64,000 nucleotides of DNA from Anastatus disparis (GCA_017163975.1 JAFFSR010000097.1:930001-994000); one strand, 5' to 3'. Shown: positions 11,720 through 23,446, counted from the first letter of the stretch. The notes: generated from the letters alone by a model not told the origin. Program-made: numbers and translations.

Positions 11720-12050
11720 TAATTTTTTGTAAAAACTAATGACTAAAGCAAAAATTGAAGAGAAAGCCGCAATTTTTATCAAAAAAGCAATATTTTCATT
11801 GATGAGAAATAATCAATTTTATTTCTTCGTTTTCAAGAAAACCTTGAAAATCTGAATTGTTTACCCTAACCTCTATGTTTTAAGTTTTTCAAGGTTTTTT
11901 TTGAAAACGAAGCGATAAAATCAATTATTTCTCATTAATGAATCAATAAAGTAAGTGCGAGTTTCTATAAATATTGCTTTTTTAATATGAGATGCGGCTT
12001 TCTCTTTATTTTTTGCTAAAATTCTTAGTTTTTGTAAAAAAATTAAATTT
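11720..12050. repeat. foldback element
   Basis: The arms share AGAGAAAGCCGC / GCGGCTTTCTCT, AGCAATATT / AATATTGCT, GAGAAATAATCAATTTTAT and its inverse, and AAAACCTTGAAAA / TTTTTCAAGGTTTT around a centre near 11868. The right arm carries about 30 extra bases. Non-coding. Confidence 0.7.
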
Positions 12051-12199
12051 TGGTAAATATAAATTAAAATCGAATACTCAAATATAGTTTTAATAAATTT
12101 ATTTGAATTTTTATTTACTTTTGTAAAATAACAATATTCTTAAATAGAGAAATTTCGAATTTAAAAAAATAACAATATTGTTAAATGAAATAACAATAT

Positions 12200-12640
12200 T
12201 TTTATTACGTACATGTCTAAGTTTATATCTTTCAAAGTTGAAAATTCTTCTTAAATTTTTTCCAAAAATTTTACATGAAAATGTAATCCTTATTATGTTA
12301 TTGTAAATATCTTAAAAAATGTTTACGATGTTTAAAAATATTAAAGCATAAATTACATTTTAATTGATATTGTAATTTTTATAACATATTTAAGTACGTT
12401 AATGTCTTTGTAATTTGAAAATTCTTATAAATTTTTTATCACATATTTTACATAAAAATTCATTCTTATTAATATGTCCTTGTGTATGTCTTAAATAATG
12501 TTTTTGATATTTAAAAATTTTATGACATAATTTACATGTATTATTAATTTTGCTATGAAAACGATTAATTTGTTTATTTAGAAACTAAAAATATCGAAAT
12601 CAAGCTTTGCAATTACGGCAACAATATTTTATACATCTAA
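12200..12640 (-). pseudogene. relic of a C2H2 zinc-finger array
   Basis: Reading the minus strand from about 12640 downwards gives successive units spaced as in C2H2 arrays: a damaged finger starting CRNCKA with two stops; an intact-looking finger CKLCHKIFKYQKHYLRHTQGH (C-x2-C-x12-H-x3-H) at about 12545-12480; then, after an eight-residue linker, CKICDKKFIRIFKLQRH, broken by a stop. Next come CNLCFNIFKHRKHFLR with the first His replaced by Tyr, and, in another frame, a fifth unit starting CKIF and ending RH. Five degenerate fingers can therefore be traced across about 430 bp. Start and end of the original gene are not identifiable. It may be a decayed host gene or part of a transposon-borne finger protein. 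The frames are very AT-rich, and only the repeated Cys/His spacing supports the call. Confidence 0.6.
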
Positions 12641-12649
12641 AACAATGGG

Positions 12650-15458
12650 GTCTGCTGAACTTGAGAACAATATGTGGTGTTGTGTATGGTGCTCTCTCTG
12701 ATTAAGTGTTTTTTCACCTCTAAAGACAGTGAAAAAATACGTAAGTAGGTGAAAAGAAACTTTAATAAGCAAAAACTGGAAAGTGATATTTAGTGTTAAG
12801 TTTAACAAGGAGAAAAAAAAGAAGATAAAAAAAGTTAATATAAAAAGAAGGAAAAAGAAAAGAGAAATACATAGCTCCTCAAGGCAAGAGCACATGAGAG
12901 AAGCGGGAAAACAGAAGAAAGAATAGTAGAGGGCAAACTCGTCTCGTGGAATAGGCCTCAGGGCTCTACAAGAAAAAGACTGCATACAAAGCTAGAGAGG
13001 AAACTCAGAAAGAAAAATTTACACATTAGGGTCACTCTATAATAGTAAAATACTAAAAAAAGTGCACAGATAGAGGATTTTGATTATGAAGAAGACTTAG
13101 AAAAAAACTTTGACTAAGAAAAAAGGAAATTTAAATAAAAGAGGACGATCCAAAAGTGTGAAAAACAGAAATAGAAGTCTTTCAACAAGAAGCAGGAGTA
13201 GCAAGCTCAGTAAAAGTGAAAGCGAAAAATTAAGTATAAAAAAGAACTTTCTCATTGACTTCTTGGTAAAAAATAAAATAGAAAAAGAGAAAAGTAAAAA
13301 AAAGAAAGACAGACAGCCCTGAACAAGGAGGCAAGGGATTCAAAAGGAAAGACAAAAAAAAAATTAACATGGAAGAAAGAAGATGAAAAGAGTATGAGAA
13401 AAAACACGAAGTCAGAGATAAAAAAGAAGAGGAAAGATGGAAAAATCCAAACGGAAAAATGAAAGATCTTGAACAAAAAATTAACCAAGAACTGGATGCA
13501 ATGAAAAAAGAAATTAGAGAGCTTAAAGAGTTACAAAAGAGTAAACACATTAGAAAAGACACTCGAAGAAAAATTAGGACAAATAAATTATGAAACCAGA
13601 GAAAATATTGTTAAGGACAAAGAACAAAGTAAGGAGAGAGCATGGACTAAAAACAGTATCAAAGATGAAGGAAAAGCTCTCAAAGAAGTAAAATTGATAC
13701 TAGAAGAAGCAAAAAGAAAAAGAAAGGAAAATAATATAATAATCTCAGGATTGGTCCTCCAGAAAAAAGAAAAGTTAGAATAATGGATAGAATCAAAGCT
13801 GAAGGTGAAAGTTGAAGTAAGAGAAATATGGAAGGTTAAAAACTCAGCAAATGCCATTGTAGTGAACCTTGCTGATATAGAGCAAAAGCACAATATAATA
13901 AAAAACAAAAGCAATTTAAAAGAAGAACAAGAAAAAATTTTCATAAACAAGGATACAACATGGATCGAAAGAAAAAATCGAAAAGAAGTAATCAGAAAAG
14001 CCAATGTGGTTTCGAAGAGAAAAGCAAGAAAAAAGAGAAATACAAGAAGATAACTGCTCCACACTCAAGTAAAAAAGACATAATAGGAAAAAGAGAACTG
14101 GAATTGACTTTTTGGAATGTTGCAGGATTAGCTAAAATGAATAAAGAAGATTAGGAACAGCTAGAGAAAAATGATATGTTAAATCTAACGGAAACATGGA
14201 TAGAAAAAGAAGATAACACAATGATCGAATGTCAACTGAAAAACCATGAAGCAAAACACGTGGAAGCAAGAAGAGAGAAAAAGAAAGGTAAACTATAAGG
14301 TGAAATGGCAATAGCTTATAAAAAATATTTCAATAATTTTGAACCACAAATAACAAAAATAAGTGAAGAATGAATGGGGAAATGACAATAAAAATGAATA
14401 AAGGAACAATATAACTCTTAACATTTACATGAGGGATAAAAGAGAAGAAAATTACAGCATGATGAATACAATTATAAAAAAACCAAAAATGTATTATAAT
14501 AGGAGGTGATTTCAATGCAAGAATGGCAGAAAAAGGAGGAAGATCAGAAAAAGATACAAAAGAAGGAATACTCTAAAAAGATAGCACATTAAAAGAAAAA
14601 GAAAAAGGCTGGTTAGAGAAAAATGATATGCATATAATGAATAGAAACATAGCAGAAAATACTTAGAGTAATATGACATATAAAGAAGCAGCAGACAGAT
14701 TGGTAATAGACTATGTAATAACAAATAGAAAAAGAGAAGAAAAAATAGAAAACATGGAGATCGTAGGAATGACTTCCTCAGACCATCATATGTTTAAAAT
14801 ATGGCTTGACACGGAAGCAGATTCAAAAGAGGAAGAAGAAATAAAAACAAAAACACCCACATGGACCGATGACAGAATTGATGAATATTAAAATAGGCTT
14901 AACAACGAAGAACATGCAAAAAAATGGAAGGAGCTGAGAGCCAAAAAAAACAAGAAAAATCAAGAATGGAATAAGCCAAAGATGATGGGATAAAGAATGA
15001 CACCAGGCTGAACAGAAATTAAAGGAAGCCAAGAGAGAATATATTATTTATGGGAATTTGAGAGAAGAATTTGTGGAAAAATGGAAAGAATATAAAAATA
15101 TGCTAAAAAAGAAGAAAACAGATTATAAAGAAAAAGAATGAAAAGATACAAAAAAAGACAAAACGGGTAAAAAATTTTGGAAACTAATCAACAAACAAAG
15201 AAACCAAAAAACAAAAATAAGTAAAAAAATCAATATGGAAGAATGGAGAAGACACTTTCAAAAGCAAATGGAAGAAACAAATAAAAGGGAAACAAGAGAG
15301 TGCATGGAAACTATTAACTATAAGGACAAAATAAAGATAGAAGAAATAAAAAACATCATAGAAAGGATGGAATAAAGAAAGGTTGCAGGAGAGGACGAAA
15401 TACCCAATGAGGCATGGATATATGGTAAAGAAGAAATACTAGAAGAATTGCATCTGAC
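12650..15458 (+). pseudogene. LINE, segment 1: 5' UTR, ORF1-like domain, endonuclease, start of RT
   Basis: Decayed non-LTR retrotransposon, strongly A-rich on this strand. 12650-13090 looks like 5' UTR. From about 13110 comes a basic, Ser/Lys/Arg-rich N-terminus, then a Lys/Glu coiled-coil-like stretch. At 13735-14050 there is an L1-ORF1-like (transposase-22 type) segment: NIIISGLVLQKKEK, KVEVREIWKVKNSANAIVV and EQKHNIIKNKS. An APE endonuclease start follows at 14090: ELTFWNVAGLAKMNKED, LTETWIEKED, later TSSDHHMFKIWL near 14770. The RT N-terminus (FWKLINKQRNQ; RKVAGEDEIPNEAW) reaches 15458, where a MITE interrupts it. There are many stops. The layout resembles APE-type LINEs common in ants and wasps, but the clade is not certain. 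Confidence 0.75.
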
Positions 15459-16130
15459 AAAAAGAGTGCATTGCATTTGAGTCTCGGATTTTCTTCTAAC
15501 TTTGGAATATTTTTTCTTACGTAAAATCATAAAAAAAAGCCGCGTCCATTCAGTCCAACGCTCGATTTTTTCCGAGTTATGAGCAGTTTTGTCTGTTTTG
15601 TTAAAGAATTTGCATCCACTCCATAGTTTTAGTTTTTGAACTACTTATTTTATAAGGTTTTTACTCATTGCATACTATAATTGAGACTGAAACCTTTTGA
15701 TTAAAAAAAAAGTGTCCAAAAAGCTCAAGTTGTTCACAAGTTATGAAGGAAAAAAAATAAAATGAAATTCAGACTAGAATGCAGCATTGATCAACTGTGC
15801 ATATTTTCAGCTAAATATTTGCACTATTTTTATTCCATTATAATTTTTAAACAACTTGAGCTTTTTGGACACATTTTTTTTAATCGAGAGGTTTTAATCT
15901 AAACTTTGATGTACAATGAGTAAAAACCTTATAGAATAAGTAGTTCGAAAACTGTAAAACTATATAGCGGATGCAGATTCTCTAGCAAAACAGACAAAAC
16001 TGCTCATGACTCGGAAAAAATCGAGTGTTGGACCAAATGGACCCAGCTTTTTTCATGATTTTATGTAAAGAAAAATATCCCAAAGTTAGAAGGAAGTCCA
16101 AGACCGCAATGCAATGCATTCTTTTTCGAG
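15459..16130. mobile_element. foldback MITE inserted in the LINE
   Basis: Left arm AAAAAGAGTGCATTGCATT (about 15459) pairs with AATGCAATGCATTCTTTTT at the right end. Further inverted matches include CGAGTTATGAGCAGTTTTGTCTG / CAGACAAAACTGCTCATGACTCG and GTGTCCAAAAAGCTCAAGTTGTT / its inverse. Removing it restores the LINE frame (EELH joined to MNKIWNREEALPEE). The exact target duplication is ambiguous, TA or T. Confidence 0.75.
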
Positions 16131-16550
16131 TATGAATAAAATATGGAATAGAGAAGAAGCCCTTCCAGAGGAATAGAAAACAGGATTTGTATAACCTATC
16201 TACAAGAAAAGAAACAAAGACGAAGCAGAGAATCATAGAGGAATCACTTTAATGGACTCTGGCTACGAAATATATGCTAAAATTTAAAAAAAATAGAGTG
16301 GTAAAGGAAATCGAAGAGAAACAGACGTTTAGCGAAACACAACTTAGATACAGAAAAGGAAAAGAAACTATAGATGCAATTTATACCGTCAAATCAGCTA
16401 TAGAATAAGGGATTAAAAAAAGAAGAAATATCTTTGTTTTTGGCAGATATGAAAGGTGCAAACGAAAGAATTAATTGAGAAAAAATATGGGAAATCATGA
16501 ATCAAAAGAAAATAAACAGTAAACTGAAACAAAGAATAAAGGAAAGAGTA
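16131..16550 (+). pseudogene. LINE, segment 2: central RT
   Basis: Continuation of the same RT after the MITE: IWNREEALPEE, FV-PIYKKRNKDEAENHRGI, then VVKEIEEKQTFSETQLRYRKG, TIDAIYTVKSAIE and ADMKGANERIN, where the catalytic Asp region of RT motif A is expected (DMKGAFD in many LINEs; here Asn replaces the usual Phe-Asp). It ends with KINSKLKQRIKER at 16550, where the 23.8 kb element begins. Stops are present. Confidence 0.75.
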
Positions 16551-16921
16551 TAGCCGAATAAGTATGTGAAACTGGCCTTAACTCGGATTTCCTTGGAACT
16601 TTGCTTATTCTTTTGTCTTGTCAAAAAACTAAGATCTTAAAAGTTTCAGATCTCTCGGCTCAAAATTGGCTTTATAACCTGAAAAAACGTGTTTTTTTTG
16701 TTTTTTCGCTACAATTAGGTAAATTCCTAATGGTTCTCCAAATTTCCTAATTAAGGTAAAAGAGGATGGTAAAACGCATATATTAAGTGACTATATAGAA
16801 CCTTACAAGCCTCAACCATAACCTAAAAATACATTTGAAAATTTCAAAATGACCTGTACATTAATTGTATCAATGCATTTTTATTTTTGGCTTTAAAAAG
16901 CTTTTCTTTTTATAAAATCTA

Positions 16922-17536
16922 TCATTCATAATTTTTGCGGAACTGTAGAAATGGTGGAAAACACCTAAAATCAAAAAACTGAAAATTTCAAAGATTTATG
17001 GCTTTTTAGAGGCTCTATTGCATTCTGATCATGAATATAACACCAAAAACACGTTCAGCGACCCAAAAAACCCTACATATTGATATTTAGTCGGATTTAT
17101 ATCATATGCATCCATAAAATACGAGAATAAGCTTAAAAAAATTGTTTTTTGACCAAAAAGACGCCTGTAATCTTGTTATTACCGACCTAAACTATAATTT
17201 TACCATGTCATCTTCGAAGTAACCTTAAAAATTTATTCACTGACCAATAACCTTCTTGATATTAATTGTTAATCTTATTCAGTACGATTTTTGGCCAAAA
17301 GATATGAAATTAACTTCAAAAAATTAACTTTGTGACTAAAAATGACCTCAACTATCATTTTTCTGTCGTATTCAAAACAACATATTGGGCAAGAAAATAT
17401 ATTGGAGGATTCTTAGAACTTCACTGAGATTGTTTGTATTGTTTTCTGCGATGTTTTGTCAAGCATCACCAAAATATCGCCAAATAATGCGCCCAGTCAG
17501 CAAAAATATTGCATGTCGTGCTACAGTATGATTTAA
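16922..17536. other. unpaired part of the left arm, no gene
   Basis: AT-rich sequence present only in the left arm of the 23.8 kb insertion. The right arm jumps from the equivalent of 16921 to the equivalent of about 17630, so this block was either gained here or deleted there. I see no coding frame or internal structure. Confidence 0.45.
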
Positions 17537-17906
17537 AAGTAATAAACATCAAAACAGTAATGTAATATTACTAAAATATTTTTCCAGTTGAAAGATATAT
17601 TTTAAGGAAGTATTTTAGTGGCATGCCAGTTTGCTGAGCTTGTGTTGAAGTACAAGCAAGTAGGTGAACCCCACACAGCATAAAACGTTTGACATATTTC
17701 CGAAATATTTCAAAACATTTCAAGTAATAAACATCAAAACAGTAATGTAATATTACTAAAATATTTTCCCAGTTGAAAGATATATTTTAAGGAAGTATTT
17801 TAGTCGCATGCCAGTGTGCTGAGCTTGTGTTAAAGTACAAGCAAGTAGGTGAACCCCACACAGCATAAAACGTTTGACATATTTCCGAAATATTTCAAAA
17901 CATTTC
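17537..17906. repeat. 185 bp tandem duplication (two units)
   Basis: Units 17537-17721 and 17722-17906 are nearly identical. Both contain TAATAAACATCAAAACAG, GCTGAGCTTGTGTT and AAACGTTTGACATATTTCCG, with single-base differences. The last part of the unit also occurs once, inverted, at about 33790-33890 in the right arm. Confidence 0.85.
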
Positions 17907-18090
17907 ATGCTGTGCTGGACAGCCCTGTAGTTTATATTTTTTAGTGTTACTGTAGAAGATGAAGTTTCTGATTATATCACCTTCTCGGAGGAAAATAAGG
18001 ACACGTCAAATCATAGTTAAAAAACCGTACACGTCAATTTACTGTTGAATAACCGGACACTTTAAATCATTGTTGAAAAACCGGACACGT

Positions 18091-18374
18091 TGTAACGCCT
18101 AGGGTGGCGATGTATATATGTAATGAAGAAGGAGATGGGATCTGGAAAAAATAATTTAGAACTATATAAGTTTACTTATGACTTTATTAAATAGCCAAAG
18201 CGTCTAGGCGCAGTGGCTGGCGGAGTAAGACTGAAGTACGAGCAAGCAGTCTCGAAGCTGCTTCTTCCTCGTTTGGCGTGAGCCTGCGCAGAGGCGTTCT
18301 CATGTATACGCTGACAATTGTATTGGTGCGCTTACAGCGCCATACGCATACATACAAGTGTGAGTGTCCCCACA
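18091..18374 (-). repeat. gypsy 3' LTR
   Basis: In the coding direction it runs TGTGGGGACACTC to GGCGTTACA. It contains an initiator-like ACTTCAGTC and an AATAAA signal. It is immediately preceded (coding direction) by the polypurine tract at 18375-18390. Confidence 0.9.
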
Positions 18375-18390
18375 TCACTTCCCCCCCCCC
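18375..18390 (-). promoter_or_regulatory. gypsy polypurine tract
   Basis: On the minus strand GGGGGGGGGGAAGTGA abuts the 3' LTR. A purine tract at this place is the plus-strand primer site of LTR retrotransposons, and it fixes the element's orientation. Confidence 0.85.
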
Positions 18391-21300
18391 AGCAATTAAA
18401 TTTTTATTGAGGGTAACTTTATTCATTTACAAAATCGCAAAAAAGTGCATGTTTTGTATCACAGATAGGTTAACAATTAGAGTCAGTCTTTTTTTATGAA
18501 GTTAACAATGAAAAATTGGAAGAACAATGTAAGTTATAAATCGTATAGCAATGAGTTTAAAAATCGCATTAAAATTCGCATAGATATTCGCATTGACATT
18601 AATAGTCTCATAAAAAATAAGTACAAAGGATCGCAGTAATATTAAAAGTATGGCAGTTTTCATCACAGCCTAAGATTAACAGAACATATGTAATTATTTA
18701 ACAATCATTAAAGATTTACGAAGATTTTTTATTACAGTGAATACTGTTAATATTTATTAGCTATTTATCGCTATTAATGATTAATTCACTTAAAAGTGCA
18801 GTGTAAAAGGAACTTTTTTATAAAATTGCGGTACACACAAAAAAATGGTACGCACGGAACAAGTTTAGTGCTTGTTACAGATTGTATTGAGGTACTTGAG
18901 TATATTTACATATTATGCACTTATGGTGCTTTACTTTCAAGTATGAGCGCTGTTATGTACTACATTAGGTTCGCTGTGAAATATTACGAAAGATTTATAA
19001 AATCGCAGAGTTTTTGCGCATTAGTTATTGCAGTCAAATGCAGTATAAAGTTGCAGATTATGCTTATGTGTGTGTACAACTCACTTAATTATAATTTGTT
19101 GACAAGAGTAGTTGATGCATTGCAATTTTTTCAGTTTGTCGAGATAATTATCACTTATTAGATTGAGTAGCATCAATTTATTATAGTACAAATCGCTTGT
19201 TTAGCGTATGCTAAGTTGCATGAATAAAAAATAAGAAGTTGAGTGTACAAAATGCAGAGTGCATATTATGATTAAGTAATTAAAATTTTTAGTAGTGCAC
19301 TTGACTGTTTAGAAAAACATATAATGCGGGAAATTGTTCCCTATCCCACAATTACTATTATTTTAAATCTACAGTATCACCTCTAAATAACTATCAATTT
19401 AATTATTATTTTTTTCTTAAATTTTACTCTGAATATAAACTCTGAATTTATTAGCAATCAACTCTCTCGGGTGGATTCTAATCGGGTCTTCGTAGGGAAC
19501 AATGACGAAACCACCGATGTAAACCAGTAACAAATAATTTATATATTTTATAACATGTTATTTAAATGTTTATTAACACAATGTTAATAAACATTTAAAT
19601 AACACTGTCAAATAAAATACAAAAAGAAGTTATTTTCACTCTATATTTATCTAAGTAAATTTAACATTTTAGTCCCCGACAATTTCTCGAAAATTGTGTA
19701 AAGTGTAAAACAATTAACTCTGGCTCGACTTAATAAACTTTTTGATTAATTGTAATTCAATAAAATTAAATTAAATTCGTGAAGTTAATATTAAGTTTAA
19801 TAATGGCGGCTAAAACTGACGTTAAATACGACGAGTGAAACGGCAACGCGCACTGACTCGAAATTTTCACTTAATTAATATTTAAGATGGAGGTCTCACC
19901 TTAATGATCAAAGCGTTACTCTCCAAAAATACAAAAACTCCAATAATTAACTCTCTGATCCAAAATCTCCTTTGCTCGTTTTAAATAACTCCTCAGCTCT
20001 ATCGAAGATGCAACAATTGGCAAAATGGCAGATGGCACAATGGCAAAATGGTACAATGGTAGCGTAGTATTCCTATTGAATCTCAAAACAGAATAAAATG
20101 GAGTCAAAACTCAAACAATGACTCAGCGAGCAGTAACCAACAAAGAAAAACCGACCAAGTATAACAGCCAAAATCCAATAGAGAATTGTCACGATGGAGC
20201 GTCTTTTCTCGAGCTCCTTTCTCTTCATCCCTTCTTTTATCAATTACGTCACAAATAGAATAATGGTTAATTGGTTATTAATCCTTTCCGTAATTGTTAT
20301 TTGTCAATTACAAAGGATATTGACTTATAACCAATCAACACCTTTCCTTTTGGCGGCTTCTTTAATGTTTTCGCCCTCTATTTCTCGCGCGCTCCATTTA
20401 AATTTATATTAAGAATCCTTCATATATCAAGTCTTGATAATTTTTCATGCCATTGTATCAATATCCCTCTCCAGCGCTCGATTTCTCTATCTTCTATCAC
20501 TCTCGCTCTCGATCTCCCGTATCTTCATATAAAAGACTGACACCGATTGATATTTTTACAATTGCCCATGTATGATATTCCTTCTACTGCTATTTCTACA
20601 ATTACCCATGCATGTATGAGCCTGCTATATAAGCTATAGCTAGCTCCCCTTTTTCGCTGGTTCTTTACTCTTCTTGCGCATGACTCGATTTCTGTCGCGA
20701 GTCGCTCACTTACCGACGCTTCCCCTTTACTCTCGAGCACGTGTTACTAATGTTCCGCGTCGTTTCCTGGTTTCGCTCGTCATCGCGTACCGCGAGTGTA
20801 TTGTGCGTATGTACCTATACACCGGGTGTATGTGTGTGTGTGTAAGTGTACCGGTGACAGTGCTGCAGCGTGCACGTCGTCATCAAGAACATAAGATGGC
20901 GACGCACAAGAGCACTGTCACAGGTTATTTTTCCACACATGTGTTCTCTTCTTTTCATATGTTATGTGCACTAGTGTTATGATGTTACAGCCATCACCGT
21001 AGCTTCAACTCCTAGTGCACTATAAGAAAACTGATGGTGACTGTAGTTTTTCCTTCACCACGTGTCCTGATTTGAGGTTAGGTTCCCCTTTCGCTCTTTC
21101 TCTCTCTAGCGGTAAGTCGTCTGCTCATTGCTAATTCTCTTGTTTCCCTCAAAATAAACAAAATACAACTGATTAATTCATTTAATTATATTAATTAATA
21201 ATCAGTTCAGTGAGTGCATTTCGGCTCATATTTCTCTTTTATTCTCTTCAATAAATAGTTTATTGTGATGCAATAAATGCATCACAAAGAAATTATTATG

Positions 21301-21507
21301 AACGTGAATTTACTTTACTTTAAAGATGATGTGTTAACTGGAGCGCAATTTATTGCAAGAATGTCACTCTGTACATAAAAAAAATAAACAGAGTATAAAG
21401 AAAAATGAAAAGTAAAGTAAAATGAAAAAAAAATAAACTGGATAGTTAACTATTGCGCATTTACGAAGGTGTTAGTAGGAGGTACGCGGGTTTGGACCGC
21501 CGTGGAT
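18391..21507 (-). other. non-coding region of gypsy between third ORF and 3' LTR
   Basis: About 3.1 kb without a supportable gene. It contains a 47 bp perfect hairpin at 19557-19603, a pyrimidine-rich TCTC stretch near 20460-20520 and one CG-richer part near 20690-20900. It could include an unrelated solo LTR or insertion, but I could not find matching flanks. Confidence 0.5.
19557..19603. repeat. 22 bp perfect inverted repeat with 3-base loop
   Basis: Left arm 19557-19578 starts GTTATTTAAATG. Right arm 19582-19603 is its exact reverse complement. The loop is CAA. It is AT-rich, so it could extrude as a cruciform or simply be a small palindromic relic. Confidence 0.85.
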
Positions 21508-23446
21508 CTAGTTGTAGAAGACCCAAACCTCAAAGCACTCACAGTGTGAAGTCCCAGATGTTATTGAGTTCTTCTGCGTGACGTAGGCGCCGAGGTTGAT
21601 GAGCTGCCTGCACATAGTGTCACGTATACTGATCTTACAGCTGAGCGCTAGGAAGTTGAATGAAGGCACCCTGGTGATGACGTCCATGATAAAGCGTGGG
21701 TTAAACGATCTGTTACCCTTATTATTCTTCCCCAAGGTGTTGGTTATGGTAACGTCACGTACTTGGAGGGTACAGAGAGACTTCAAGGTGTCCTCAATGC
21801 CATGATTGTAGGGCAGTTTCAGCGTGGTCAAATGTTGAAGACCCAAGAAATCTAATCTTCGCTGGGAGATGTCCAAACCTGTGTAATTGATCACACGAAG
21901 CACTGGAGCATGATTTAAAAAATTTTGCAAGTGCTGCTCAACGAATCTACTGCCTTAAAGGCTCAACTCCATTAAAGAAGGAAGAGTGTGGAGGTCTGGC
22001 TGATGAATAAAGTCCAGTGGTTTGGCGATCGTGGTGTTATACTCCATGCGGAAGATGCTCAAGGAGTTAAGTTTGGTGAACATCCATACAGGGAGCTGCC
22101 ACATCTGCAACATTGAGTCGATGTTGAAACAATCCACTAGGTTAAGCTCAGAAATTTTATCATTGTCCTTAAGAAACTCGATTAAAAATTTCACATGCAA
22201 CTGTGGACGTTGTGCAAACCTTAAAGAAGTGAGCATACTAGTAGCCTGGCGGTTGGGCCTTGGGATTCAAATGCACTCATCGGTGTTATCCTCCTCGCGC
22301 TCCTTCTCCCAAGCGAGACAAACCATCGGGTTATCATGGACGGCAAGATGCGTGACACCTTCAAGACTAAGCCGATTCTCGAAAAACCCGGTAGTTTTTC
22401 CAAAAATCAATCTTTTAATAGTGGAGAATCGGGACAGCATTTCCAGTGCCGTAGGCGTTACATCGACGCCCGTTAGATGTGTCCGCACCTCCCCACCCGA
22501 CGGGTTAACTAAATTGATATCCAACAATTTTTGGAGATCGGACACATCCATGGGCCACTACTCGCGGATGGTGATACCTGAGAAATTAGATTGGTGCGCA
22601 TCTTCAAACATCCTTCGCCATCCATTTGCCGTTCGGTATCGCTCGCTACCTGAGTCAAAGTGTAGGTGGCCTAATTTTTACTGGACCTCGCGCCATCCTT
22701 CGAATGCAGTGACTAGTGCCAACTTGGAATCATTGTCCAAGTGCCTATCAATACATCTAACGATAGGATCAATACGCAGAGCTACAAGGCAGGCAGAAGT
22801 AGGGTCTTGAGAGACCAGTACCACCAGTTGTGAGTCGGTGGTTGTCGAAGAATTCCTAGATGGACATACCTTTACGTATCTCCTGTATACCTTTCCCCCA
22901 CGCTCCTTTTCAAAAAAAAAGTTTATTTAAAAGGGCGTCGCTCTGCATTCTAGTTGACGACGCGAGGTTGTCGCAGGTCACGGGCGCACTACACCTTAAA
23001 CCCTTAACAAAGATCGCGTTGATCTTAAATTCCTTTTGTCTACGAGTAATTAGCATGCTGCCCAAAACCTTCTTAGAAACTTTATGCATGTTATAAACTA
23101 ACAGGGTACATACATGCTGATCCCTGATGAACAAGATAAGAAGGCGACGATCATAGGTAGGTGGAGTGCACGGGTAAGTGCGTAGGGAGGCACGAACGGC
23201 GGCGTTCGTGGTCTTGGTCAAGGTTTGCAAATACTCTTCTTTAAACTCTGAGAGATAAAGCTCCGCCATACGAAGATGGTGTCTCGTAGGAAAGCCTTCT
23301 GGTGTTGCCACGATGGTATTGAGAAGATTCTTATGCAGATGGAGGATCTCTGCGGAGACATCCTGTGTTCTGACCCAACCTCTATGGGGAGACATGTCTT
23401 CGAGTAAGCTGGACCAGCAGGAGCTAGAGAACAGACAAAAAGGCAT
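21508..23446 (-). pseudogene. third ORF of gypsy: leucine-rich-repeat-like protein, possible F-box
   Basis: Lies where env would be. It starts at 23446 and overlaps the pol stop (23424) in another frame. Segment 23446-22910 (178 residues, no recognised domain) ends in a run of nine T; a slip there joins it to one frame running down to 21508. That frame has stops near 22675, 22555, 22265 and 21956, so it is now broken; original length would be about 645 residues. After the junction DPIVRCIDRHLDNDSKLALV and TAFEGWREVQ recall an F-box start. Then come LRR-like lines: KISELNLVDCFNIDSML, FTKLNSLSIFRMEYN, PVLRVINYTGLDISQRR, LQHLTTLKLPYNHG and LKSLCTLQVRDVTITN. I see no signal peptide, furin site, fusion peptide or membrane segment, so an envelope protein is unlikely. 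Capture of a host gene is inference. Confidence 0.6.

Noticed and set aside
18796..19161. 121-residue frame in the gypsy 3' region
   Set aside because: No recognisable domain, plus strand opposite to the element, and composition as expected for chance in AT-rich DNA.
20674..20982. 102-residue frame in a less AT-rich patch
   Set aside because: No domain, and it lies in the non-coding part of the gypsy element on the opposite strand.
22022..22810. 262-residue plus-strand frame
   Set aside because: Antisense shadow of the leucine-rich-repeat ORF; the minus-strand reading has clear motif structure.
21508..23446. Envelope glycoprotein of gypsy
   Set aside because: Right position, but no signal peptide, furin-type site or transmembrane segment is visible, and the sequence has leucine-rich-repeat character.
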